From an uncultured Tenacibaculum sp. (GTDB lineage Bacteria > Bacteroidota > Bacteroidia > Flavobacteriales > Flavobacteriaceae), in contig NZ_CANMAX010000003.1 in NCBI RefSeq assembly GCF_947495995.1, positions 588,213 to 652,212 of the forward strand: a stretch of 64,000 nt of DNA. Direction: 5' to 3'. The notes under the pieces are model-generated. The model made no database searches and was not told where the DNA came from. It saw only the letters and a program-made list of their open reading frames with translations. The first letter of the stretch is position 1. Each line of letters starts with the position of its first letter. Shown here one piece after another: positions 1-6,620 of this stretch. Made by a program: the position numbers and the translations under genes.

Positions 1-937
1 CAGTTTCTTTATCAATTTCTACATTAGAAATTAAAATACCTCCAAAAGCAGAAACAGGATCTCCAGCTAAAGCATCAACATAAGCTTGATAAACAGTTTC
101 TCTTTGAGCAAAACCACAAGCATTGTTATGCTTCAAAATTGCAAATGTTGGAGCTTCTCCTTTAAATTCATTGATAAGATTTACAGCTGCATCTACATCT
201 AATAAGTTGTTATAACTTAATTCTTTTCCGTGTAACTTATCAAACATTGCATCTAAATCACCAAAGAAATATCCTTTTTGATGTGGGTTCTCTCCGTAAC
301 GTAATGTCTTAGCAGTAGTTTCACTTGCTTTGTAAACTACTTCCTCTTCATTAAAATAATTAAATATAGCTGTATCGTAATGAGAAGAGATATTAAATGC
401 TTTAGCAGCAAACTTTTTTCTATCTGCGACAGTAGTTTCACCATTGTTTTCAGAGATTAAGTTTAAAAACTCATCATATTGTTCCATTGAAGAAACAATA
501 CAAGTATCTTTAAAGTTTTTAGCTGCAGCTCTGATTAATGAAATCCCTCCAATATCAATTTTTTCAATAATATCTTGTTCGCTAGCACCCGAAGCTACTG
601 TTTTCTCGAAAGGATATAAATCTACAATTACTAAATCTATTTGTGGAATATTAAACTCTGTAAGTTGTGCTACATCACTTTCATTTTCTTGTCTGTTTAA
701 GATACCACCAAAAATCTTAGGATGTAATGTTTTTACTCTTCCACCTAAAATAGAAGGATAATCAGTAACACTTTCTACAGGAACAACATCGATACCTAAT
801 TCTGAAATAAATTTTTCAGTACCACCAGTTGAGTATATTGTTACTCCTAATTCATTAAGTTTTTTTGCGATTGGACCTAAACCGTCTTTATGAAAAACAG
901 AGATTAATGCAGATTTAATAGTTTTGTTGTTGCTCAT
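1..937 (-). CDS. purH: Bifunctional AICAR formyltransferase / IMP cyclohydrolase (partial, C-terminus outside window)
   Basis: This gene encodes the last two steps of de novo purine synthesis: formylation of AICAR, then cyclisation to IMP, in the cytoplasm. The minus-strand frame opens with ATG at 937-935 and stays open for 312 codons to the window edge, so the 3' part of the gene is missing. The N-terminus reads as the MGS-like IMP cyclohydrolase domain, with STGGTEKF, GGRVKTLHPKI and the DLYPFEKT stretch. The last visible residues include DPVSAFGGI, the start of the transformylase region. A good promoter precedes it, followed upstream by a strong hairpin that insulates it from the next gene. 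Identity is firm; only the end is missing. Confidence 0.95.
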   Translation of the reverse strand, partial: MSNNKTIKSALISVFHKDGLGPIAKKLNELGVTIYSTGGTEKFISELGIDVVPVESVTDYPSILGGRVKTLHPKIFGGILNRQENESDVAQLTEFNIPQIDLVIVDLYPFEKTVASGASEQDIIEKIDIGGISLIRAAAKNFKDTCIVSSMEQYDEFLNLISENNGETTVADRKKFAAKAFNISSHYDTAIFNYFNEEEVVYKASETTAKTLRYGENPHQKGYFFGDLDAMFDKLHGKELSYNNLLDVDAAVNLINEFKGEAPTFAILKHNNACGFAQRETVYQAYVDALAGDPVSAFGGILISNVEIDKET

Positions 938-962
938 GATTGTTGTGTTGTTAATGAGCGCG

Positions 963-993
963 CAAATTTACTAAAAGTTGGATTTTACTGCAA
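963..993 (-). promoter_or_regulatory. purH: purH promoter (TTG-N20-TAAATTTG)
   Basis: On the minus strand, TTG (993-991) is followed after 20 nt by TAAATTTG (970-963). This matches the Bacteroidota sigma-A form TTG-N19/20-TAnnTTTG. The start codon lies 26 nt further downstream. Confidence 0.75.
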
Positions 994-1017
994 TTGTTAG
1001 GGAAGGTATTTAAAAAG

Positions 1018-1063
1018 AAAACCGAAAAAAACTTGTTAACAACTTGAAGTTTTTTTCGGTTTT
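1018..1063. terminator. Bidirectional terminator hairpin, 17-bp perfect stem
   Basis: The arms 1018-1034 and 1047-1063 (AAGTTTTTTTCGGTTTT) pair over 17 bp with a 12-nt loop. A and T runs on the two sides give a U tract in either direction. The hairpin sits just beyond the stop of the 38-aa ORF read on the minus strand and upstream of the purH promoter. Confidence 0.8.
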
Positions 1064-1082
1064 AAGTTTTTTTATTGACTTA

Positions 1083-1199
1083 CTATTCTGCGTTTTCTAA
1101 GAAATCTCTTACCCAAAGCGCTATTTTTTCTAGCAAAGTCAACTTTCCAGCCTCGGTACTCTTACCTAAGCTTTCATAACTAGGGATATTCTTACTCAT
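1083..1199 (-). CDS. Small hypothetical protein, 38 aa
   Basis: The ORF runs from ATG (1199-1197) to TAG (1085-1083) and begins MSKNIPSYESLGKSTEAG. The rest is an amphipathic, probably helical stretch (LTLLEKIALWVRDF) ending LENAE. I do not recognise a family. It is likely real because it has its own promoter 48 nt upstream (TTG-N19-TAGATTTG) and a 17-bp terminator right after its stop, so it forms a complete monocistronic unit. The leader directly before ATG holds CTTAAATCCCCTAAA, a 15-mer also found in the leader of the TonB-C gene near 31.9 kb. A wholly noncoding RNA is the alternative reading. Confidence 0.6.
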   Translation of the reverse strand: MSKNIPSYESLGKSTEAGKLTLLEKIALWVRDFLENAE

Positions 1200-1246
1200 C
1201 TTTAGGGGATTTAAGAGTTAGTAATAAAATTGTTGATAACTTTTTA

Positions 1247-1276
1247 CAAATCTATACAAAAAAACTTTATAACCAA
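1247..1276 (-). promoter_or_regulatory. Promoter of the 38-aa ORF
   Basis: On the minus strand, TTG (1276-1274) is followed by 19 nt and TAGATTTG (1254-1247), an exact match to the Bacteroidota promoter form. It points only at the small ORF, because purH has its own promoter and the hairpin at 1018-1063 lies between them. Confidence 0.7.
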
Positions 1277-1292
1277 GTGTTTACACGTTTTT

Positions 1293-1745
1293 TTACAATA
1301 AAAACGAAACTTTTTCGCAAATATATTCTAAAAGTTGCTCGTCTTTATCTGAAAATGGATTAACAGTATGAGAATCAATGTCTATTTGACCGATATTTTC
1401 ACCATCAACAAAAATTGGTATTACAATCTCAGATTTAACCTTCCATCCACAAGAAATATAATTGTCTTGTTCAGAAACGTCTTGTACTACAAAATTTTCA
1501 TTGCTAACAGCTACTTGACCACAAATACCTTTTCCGAAAGGAATAATTGTATGTTCTGTTGGCTCACCAGCAAATTCAGCTAATTTTAGCTCTTCTTTAT
1601 CTCCATTTTTAAAATAAAAGCCTACCCAATCGTAATACGAAACTTCTTCTTTAAGGTAATCACATATAGCTTGTAACTTTTCTTCTTTAGAAAAAGTACT
1701 GTTAAATATATCGTCTGCTTTTGCTTTTAAATCATCAAAATTCAT
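1293..1745 (-). CDS. GAF domain protein, free methionine-(R)-sulfoxide reductase-like
   Basis: This 150-aa single GAF domain protein resembles free methionine-R-sulfoxide reductases (fRMsr/MsrC), which reduce oxidised free methionine in the cytoplasm. The conserved stretches are visible: FGKGICG around residues 70-76, SEIVIPI around 105-111 and GQIDIDSH around 119-126. Cys75 and Cys99 are 24 residues apart, the same spacing as the resolving and catalytic cysteines known in yeast and E. coli enzymes. The third family cysteine, ten residues before Cys75, is His65 here. It starts 3 nt after the upstream pseudouridine synthase stop, so the two are probably co-transcribed. The activity is inferred; a plain sensory GAF protein is possible. 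Confidence 0.8.
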   Translation of the reverse strand: MNFDDLKAKADDIFNSTFSKEEKLQAICDYLKEEVSYYDWVGFYFKNGDKEELKLAEFAGEPTEHTIIPFGKGICGQVAVSNENFVVQDVSEQDNYISCGWKVKSEIVIPIFVDGENIGQIDIDSHTVNPFSDKDEQLLEYICEKVSFLL

Positions 1746-1748
1746 TTC

Positions 1749-2567
1749 TTATAACATTTTTAAGTTGTTTATTTCTTGTTGAGTTAACGTTCTCCATCTT
1801 CCTCTAGGTAGATTTTTCTTCGTTAATCCTGCAAAGATAACTCGGTCTAATTTTACAACATGGTAACCAAAATGGTCAAATATTTTTCTTACAATTCTGT
1901 TTCTTCCAGAGTGAATTTCTATTCCTACTTCTGTTTTCTTTTCACCTTCTACATAAGAAACAGCATCAATAAAAACTTTTCTACCTTCAATCACTACATC
2001 ACCACGTAATTTTTCAAGATCAGAAAGTGTTAACTTCTTATCTAACGAAGCATGATATAGTTTTCTTACATTATGTTTCGGATGTGTTAGTTTTTTTGCT
2101 AATTCTCCATCGTTTGTAAACAAAAGTAAACCTGTTGTATTTCTATCTAATCTTCCTACAGGATATATGCGCTCTTTAGTCGCATTAGCTATCAAATCCA
2201 TTACAGTTTTTCTACCACGATCATCTTCCATGGTTGTAATGTAGTTTTTAGGCTTATTTAAAAGAACATATCTTTTTTCTTCCATTGAGATTAAAGTACC
2301 ATCGAATCGTACTGCATCATCAGGTTGAACTTTGTATCCCATTTCAGTAACTAGTTTACCATTTACAGTAACGCTACCGTGTTCAATGTATGTATCTGCT
2401 TCTCTTCTAGAACAAATACCAGCATTAGAAATAAATTTATTTAATCGTACTCCAGGATTTTCTTGTGACTGTGAAGTAGTAGGTTTCTTTTTAGGAGCGT
2501 TACGTTTGAAACGAGGATTGCTGTTCTTTCCAGCTTGTCGTCCTCTCGACGAGTTATTTTTATTCAT
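1749..2567 (-). CDS. rluB: rRNA pseudouridine synthase, RsuA/RluB family
   Basis: The enzyme isomerises a uridine in rRNA, most likely in the 23S rRNA. The order is a basic, disordered N-terminal tail (residues 1-38, rich in K, R, N), an S4 RNA-binding domain (about 40-85, with VRLNKFISNAGICSRREAD) and the pseudouridine synthase domain with the family motif GRLDRNTTGLLLF, which puts the catalytic aspartate at 141. The 272-aa length is slightly long for the family because of the tail, which is usual in Flavobacteriia. A TATATTTG -7 box lies upstream. RluB is the likelier family member than RsuA, but the substrate site cannot be fixed from sequence. Confidence 0.9.
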   Translation of the reverse strand: MNKNNSSRGRQAGKNSNPRFKRNAPKKKPTTSQSQENPGVRLNKFISNAGICSRREADTYIEHGSVTVNGKLVTEMGYKVQPDDAVRFDGTLISMEEKRYVLLNKPKNYITTMEDDRGRKTVMDLIANATKERIYPVGRLDRNTTGLLLFTNDGELAKKLTHPKHNVRKLYHASLDKKLTLSDLEKLRGDVVIEGRKVFIDAVSYVEGEKKTEVGIEIHSGRNRIVRKIFDHFGYHVVKLDRVIFAGLTKKNLPRGRWRTLTQQEINNLKML

Positions 2568-2590
2568 TTGAAATAATTTTAAAACGGGCG

Positions 2591-2598
2591 CAAATATA
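2591..2598 (-). promoter_or_regulatory. -7 box of the pseudouridine synthase gene
   Basis: TATATTTG on the minus strand (2598-2591) lies 23 nt before the start codon and fits TAnnTTTG. No clear TTG is found 19-20 nt upstream. Confidence 0.5.
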
Positions 2599-2624
2599 CT
2601 CTAAATATTTGGCTTCCAGTAAAA

Positions 2625-2643
2625 AAAAAGAGTAAGTCTTTTT
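2625..2643 (-). terminator. Terminator after the LuxR/sensor kinase operon
   Basis: AAAAAGA and TCTTTTT (2625-2631 and 2637-2643) pair around a 5-nt loop. On the minus strand the stem is followed by a run of nine T residues (complement of 2621-2629). It begins about 10 nt past the response regulator stop. Confidence 0.55.
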
Positions 2644-2653
2644 ATTTGCAAAT

Positions 2654-3265
2654 TTAACCATATTTTTCTATGATTTCTTTCTTGCTATTCACTTGAAGTT
2701 TTTCGTAAATGTTTCTTGTGTGGGTTTTTATGGTGTTTATAGAAACATAAAGTTCATCTGCAATAGAGGCGTAACTTTTGCCTTTAGCTAAAAGATTTAA
2801 TATTTGATTTTCTCTTTCGGAAAGTTCTTTTTCGTTTGGAGACTGAAAAGATTCAACTACTTTTCGTGCAATGTTACTACTCATAGGTGCTCCTCCCTTT
2901 TGAGTTTGCTCAAGAGCATTAATTAATTCTTTCGGAGAAATATTCTTGGTCAAATAACCAATTGCACCTGCACAAAGAGCGTCGAAAACATATTTAGAAT
3001 TTTCGTGAACAGAAATTATGACTGGTAAAACATTAGGGATGTTTTTTTTGATTTCTTTAATTGTTTGAATTCCATTGATTCCACCAAGTTGAATATCAAC
3101 TAACATAATATCAATATTCGATTGCTTTTTTGTGAATTTAATCGCTTCTTCTCCAGAAGTGAAACCATTAATAACTTTAAACTTTGGGGAGCTATTAATA
3201 ATTTCAATAAATGAATTTAAAATGTTTTCATGATCTTCTATTACAATAACATTAGTTGTTTCCAT
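2654..3265 (-). CDS. Response regulator, NarL/FixJ (LuxR-type HTH)
   Basis: This 203-aa DNA-binding response regulator has a receiver domain (residues 1-125) with the acidic pair D11/H12 region, phospho-acceptor Asp57 in MLVDIQLGG and the late Lys in GYLTKNISPKEL. A LuxR-type helix-turn-helix follows (about 145-200, LSERENQILNLLAKG). Its start overlaps the 3' end of the sensor kinase gene by 14 nt, so the two are translationally coupled partners. The output is probably transcription activation. The palindromes at 6211-6229 and 6568-6586 are candidate targets by position only. Confidence 0.95.
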   Translation of the reverse strand: METTNVIVIEDHENILNSFIEIINSSPKFKVINGFTSGEEAIKFTKKQSNIDIMLVDIQLGGINGIQTIKEIKKNIPNVLPVIISVHENSKYVFDALCAGAIGYLTKNISPKELINALEQTQKGGAPMSSNIARKVVESFQSPNEKELSERENQILNLLAKGKSYASIADELYVSINTIKTHTRNIYEKLQVNSKKEIIEKYG

Positions 3266-6155
3266 GTACTTTATTGTTTTTCAAGTTTCCTGTAAAAGTT
3301 ATTGTTACACCATCATCGGTTTTAATTTTTAACTTTTGATTTAGCGTTTTTGCACGAAACTTCATATTTTGTATTCCGTTAACTCTCTTTACAGCATCGA
3401 TATTAAATCCTATACCATTATCGTATAAGATAATTTTTAAAGTATCCTTTTTTATTGTGAATTTTAAAAATACTTTTGAAGCCTTACTATATTTTAATGT
3501 ATTTGTCATAGCTTCTTTAAAAATTAAAACGAGCTGTTTGCTCCAATAATAGGGAAGTATAATTTTTTCTTCAGTGAAATTATGTGATGTATAAAAAGAT
3601 ATAGGAGAATTGTTAAATAATTCTTCTCCAAAATCGGTTAAATAAATTTGTAGCTGATGCAGATCATCATTTTTGTGATCTAAAGACCAGATAAAATCTT
3701 TCATTCCGCTGTATAAATAATCAGCATCTTTTTTAATCTGTTGCAGTTTTACTTTCTTATTTTGTTTGTTTGAAGAAAATTCATCGTCAATAAGTAGGTT
3801 AGAAGTAATAGCTATACTAGCGAGTTTATTACCTAGCTCATCGTGGAAATCCCTAGCTACATTCTTGCGAACTTCTTTTAAAGCTGTTTGTAGTTTTTCT
3901 TTTTCAAGTATAGTTTTCTTAAGTGCTTTGTTTTTTTCAATACTCTTTTTTAAGCCTTTTAATAATAAGACTATTAAAAATCCAAGGAAAAAAGAGGTGA
4001 GTGTAACAAAAAACCAAGTTTGCTGATGCCACGGAAGGTTTACACTAAAATAATAATCAGGAGTATATTTCCAATTGCTCAAACTGTCTTTGTACTTGAA
4101 TCGGATACTATAGTTGCCTTCTTTCTTATCATTAAAATCTAAAAAATTATCTGTAGTTAAAATCCAATTTTCATCATCAATTTGATATGCTAGTTTTACC
4201 GAAGTAGAATTTATAAAGTTTATTGTGTTTAACGTAAAAGTATTTTTGTCTTGTTCAACGATAAGTTGTGTGTTGTGAGCTGTTTTAAAAGGAGTAGAAT
4301 TGTTCATTTTAAAAAGCCCTTTATTTCCAATAGCGTATAAATAATTATCTTTTTCTGTGATTTCTCTTATGGAAGAAGATATTTGTCCCAAGTTCTCATC
4401 AATACTGTAGAAGTTGTTTTGATGTAAAACATTTAATCCTTTTTGAGTTCCTGCCCAAAGTTTCTGATGAGAATCTATAAATAGGTCGTTAATGTGATTA
4501 CTAGAAAGTCCTTCTTTTGTAGAAAAGTGAGTTGTGCTTTTAGGAGTTATTTTATAGGCTCCTTGATTAGTAGCAAACCAGATGGTGTCTTTATTAACAA
4601 CAAGATCATTGAAAATATTGATATTAAAACTTTCAGAGAAATTCCATTTGCTTTTTTCTAGTGTTTTTAAATCGATAACATACACACCTAATCTTCCACA
4701 ATTAATGAGTACTTGATTTTTATATAATGTTGCATTTTTAAAAAAGTGCTCAGGATCATTATGAATTACATCACTTTTTATAAGCTTTCCATGTTTTCTA
4801 ATTTCATACCTGTCATGATATAAATCTACTTTTAATGAATCTTTTTCAAATGAAAACGTTTCATTAATCTTGTTAGAAACTTTATGAGAATTGAGATAAG
4901 TGGTGTACGTTTCTGAAGTTCTACCAGGAGTGATTAAATTAATTTTATCATCGTCAATTTGAAAATGCTCTGTGTAAAAAGGGATCTTTTTTGTTTGAAT
5001 TCCTTGATCATTCAAAAGGTAAATTAAACTGTGAGAAGATATAATAATATCCGAGTCAATAATATCAATGTCTCTAAGATCTGTGTTTTCTAATACATCT
5101 TCTGAAAAGAAATTATTCTTCGTATTCAAAACCTGAAAAACACCTTGTCCGTATGTTGTAATCCATAAATTGTAATCGCGATCTATTAAGATATCTGATA
5201 TTGAACTTTTAATCGAAAGTTGATCTGATAATGAAGAAACAGTTTTTGAATTGAAATTGTAGGTGTAAACTTTCCTAATATTATCTACATCGTGATGAAA
5301 AACAAAATACAATATTTCAGCTACGCGAAACATTTGAATAATTTTCCCTCTTTTCAAAGGAATATTAATTACCTTATTTAGTTTCTGATTCTCATAAAGG
5401 TAAATCTTATTGTAGGAACTAATAATGGATTCATTTTTATTAAAGACTAATGCATGTACATATTTATTGTTAAGCTCTTCAATATTAAAATGTCTTACGT
5501 TTAATTTGTTGTCAACTAGGTTAATTCCTTTTTTAGAAATACTTAATTTGTTTTCTTTTTGATTCGAAAAGAAGTAAATGTTATTGTTGTAAAAGTCGCT
5601 GTTTAATGCAAAAGGCAGGTCGTTTGCACTGTGCTTTTTTAAAAATAATGATAAAGATGTTTTATTTTTAGAAGGACTCACCAATTGCATCTTATTCATA
5701 GTGTTGTCTTTCAAATCATAAATAACAACAGATGGTGTTCCTATATTCGTACCAATAACTATTGAATCATTTAGTTGATATACTTTATTAATATTAGTTG
5801 TTCTGTCTGCAGAGTTGTCGAACTTTTGAATAGAATCATTTTTGAAAGTATGTAACCCACCTCCCCAAGTAGCAAGTATAAATTGATCATTGTATTTGTC
5901 TTCAATAATATCAATTATATAATTAGAACGTAAACCATTATCGGTGTAGTTCTTTATTGATTTTCCATTGTACATGGATAAACCATCATCTGTACCAATC
6001 CAAATAAAGCCTTTGCTGTCTTGAATGATTTGATATGTCTTGTTATCACCTAATCCGTCTTCAGTTGTTATATGTTTATAAACTGGAACTTGACAGAAGG
6101 TGTTTATACAATGAAACAAGACTACTAGTAAAAATATTTTGCGGGATAATTTCAA
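3252..6155 (-). CDS. Sensor histidine kinase with beta-propeller sensor domain
   Basis: This is a large membrane sensor kinase, partner of the LuxR-type regulator next to it. The order is a signal peptide (MKLSRKIFLLVVLFHC), two-component propeller repeats (for example GFIWIGTDDGLSMYNG and KLWAGTQKGLNVLHQN), a Y_Y_Y domain (YSIRFKYKDSLSNW), one membrane helix (WFFVTLTSFFLGFLIVLLL), a HisKA_3 dimerisation helix with the phospho-His in DFHDELGN, and an HATPase with LYDNGIGFN. The frame can extend to a TTG at 6185, but a GATATTTG -7-like box covers 6190-6183. The TTG at 6155-6153, which gives a clean signal peptide and 967 aa, is therefore the better start. The ligand is unknown. Confidence 0.9.
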   Translation of the reverse strand: MKLSRKIFLLVVLFHCINTFCQVPVYKHITTEDGLGDNKTYQIIQDSKGFIWIGTDDGLSMYNGKSIKNYTDNGLRSNYIIDIIEDKYNDQFILATWGGGLHTFKNDSIQKFDNSADRTTNINKVYQLNDSIVIGTNIGTPSVVIYDLKDNTMNKMQLVSPSKNKTSLSLFLKKHSANDLPFALNSDFYNNNIYFFSNQKENKLSISKKGINLVDNKLNVRHFNIEELNNKYVHALVFNKNESIISSYNKIYLYENQKLNKVINIPLKRGKIIQMFRVAEILYFVFHHDVDNIRKVYTYNFNSKTVSSLSDQLSIKSSISDILIDRDYNLWITTYGQGVFQVLNTKNNFFSEDVLENTDLRDIDIIDSDIIISSHSLIYLLNDQGIQTKKIPFYTEHFQIDDDKINLITPGRTSETYTTYLNSHKVSNKINETFSFEKDSLKVDLYHDRYEIRKHGKLIKSDVIHNDPEHFFKNATLYKNQVLINCGRLGVYVIDLKTLEKSKWNFSESFNINIFNDLVVNKDTIWFATNQGAYKITPKSTTHFSTKEGLSSNHINDLFIDSHQKLWAGTQKGLNVLHQNNFYSIDENLGQISSSIREITEKDNYLYAIGNKGLFKMNNSTPFKTAHNTQLIVEQDKNTFTLNTINFINSTSVKLAYQIDDENWILTTDNFLDFNDKKEGNYSIRFKYKDSLSNWKYTPDYYFSVNLPWHQQTWFFVTLTSFFLGFLIVLLLKGLKKSIEKNKALKKTILEKEKLQTALKEVRKNVARDFHDELGNKLASIAITSNLLIDDEFSSNKQNKKVKLQQIKKDADYLYSGMKDFIWSLDHKNDDLHQLQIYLTDFGEELFNNSPISFYTSHNFTEEKIILPYYWSKQLVLIFKEAMTNTLKYSKASKVFLKFTIKKDTLKIILYDNGIGFNIDAVKRVNGIQNMKFRAKTLNQKLKIKTDDGVTITFTGNLKNNKVHGNN

Positions 6156-6182
6156 AATAAAAACTATGATTGAATCACGATA

Positions 6183-6190
6183 CAAATATC
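6183..6190 (-). promoter_or_regulatory. -7-like box of the sensor kinase operon
   Basis: GATATTTG on the minus strand matches TAnnTTTG at 7 of 8 positions. It lies 20 nt downstream (minus strand) of palindrome A (6211-6229), nearly the same distance as between each palindrome and its plus-strand -7 box. Confidence 0.5.
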
Positions 6191-6210
6191 ACGAAAAAAA
6201 AAGATGTAAA

Positions 6211-6229
6211 ATCACCCAAAAAGGGTGGT
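6211..6229. promoter_or_regulatory. Palindromic operator A (ATCACCC-N5-GGGTGGT)
   Basis: The sequence ATCACCCAAAAAGGGTGGT is a near-perfect inverted repeat. It lies between two divergent -7 boxes: 20 nt from GATATTTG of the kinase operon and 21 nt from TACTTTTG (6251-6258) on the plus strand. Its reverse-strand twin, site B at 6568-6586, matches 16 of 19 bases. This placement fits an activator site. The binding protein is not known; the adjacent LuxR-type regulator is the obvious candidate. Confidence 0.65.
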
Positions 6230-6250
6230 TTGATTGTTTTATGCTTCATT

Positions 6251-6258
6251 TACTTTTG
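6251..6258 (+). promoter_or_regulatory. -7 box of noncoding unit 1
   Basis: TACTTTTG fits TAnnTTTG, with a TTG 18 nt upstream (6230-6232) directly abutting palindrome A. Transcription would begin around 6264. Confidence 0.6.
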
Positions 6259-6263
6259 TTTGG

Positions 6264-6372
6264 AGTGATTTGAAGTTAAGTAAAAGATCGGATTACTTAG
6301 TTTTTTCATAACTACCTTGAAGGGGAGGTTAATACAACGAATCGTCTAAGATTGTTTAGGCGATTTTTTAAT
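6264..6372 (+). ncRNA. Small RNA or structured leader, unit 1
   Basis: Between the -7 box and a terminator-like hairpin there is no ATG on the plus strand. Hairpin one pairs TAAGTAA (6277-6283) with TTACTTA (6293-6299) and is followed by six T residues. A G-rich patch GAAGGGGAGG follows (6319-6328). The last hairpin pairs 6340-6349 with 6356-6365 (10 bp, one G-T pair) and runs into TTTTT. It could be a free small RNA or an attenuating leader of the zinc-ribbon gene 57 nt downstream. A second G patch (GTGGGGGGAGTG, 6391-6402) lies in that gap. No family is recognised. Confidence 0.5.
6340..6370 (+). terminator. Terminator or attenuator hairpin of unit 1
   Basis: AATCGTCTAA (6340-6349) pairs with TTAGGCGATT (6356-6365) around a 6-nt loop and is followed by a T run. 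The stem sequence is related to the unit 2 terminator (ATCGTTTA/TAAACGAT). Confidence 0.6.
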
Positions 6373-6428
6373 TGTGTTCATCAAAAGGTAGTGGGGGGAG
6401 TGTTTAATAAAAAAAAGAAAATTTGAAA

Positions 6429-6560
6429 ATGAGATGTCCAAGTTGTGATTCGCATCTAATTAAAAGAAAAAAAAGACATGGAGTAATGAAGTTATTGCCA
6501 TTTGTTCGTGCGTATAAGTGCGGTGTTTGTAAAACGAGTTTTATAAAAATTAAAGTTTGA
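6429..6560 (+). CDS. Small zinc-ribbon protein, 43 aa
   Basis: The ORF begins MRCPSCDSHLIKRKK and ends YKCGVCKTSFIKIKV. It contains two CxxC knuckles (Cys3/Cys6 and Cys31/Cys34), enough for one zinc ribbon, and is strongly basic, as expected for a nucleic-acid-binding protein. It lies between noncoding units 1 and 2, and its stop is 7 nt before palindrome B. The A-rich region before ATG is typical of translation starts in this phylum. I do not recognise a named family. The location between two sites of the same palindrome suggests it belongs to the same regulatory circuit. Confidence 0.75.
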   Translation: MRCPSCDSHLIKRKKRHGVMKLLPFVRAYKCGVCKTSFIKIKV

Positions 6561-6567
6561 TACGAGA

Positions 6568-6586
6568 ATCACCTTTTTCGGGTGAT
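6568..6586. promoter_or_regulatory. Palindromic operator B (ATCACC-N7-GGTGAT)
   Basis: ATCACCTTTTTCGGGTGAT is an inverted repeat with 6-bp perfect arms. Its reverse complement matches site A at 16 of 19 positions. It ends exactly 21 nt before TAGTTTTG (6608-6615), the same spacing as site A to its plus-strand -7 box. Confidence 0.65.
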
Positions 6587-6607
6587 AAGATCCGTAAGGT
6601 ATTTCGT

Positions 6608-6615
6608 TAGTTTTG
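6608..6615 (+). promoter_or_regulatory. -7 box of noncoding unit 2
   Basis: TAGTTTTG fits TAnnTTTG. No TTG is found at the -33 position, so the promoter probably depends on an activator at palindrome B. Confidence 0.55.
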
Positions 6616-6620
6616 CTTAA

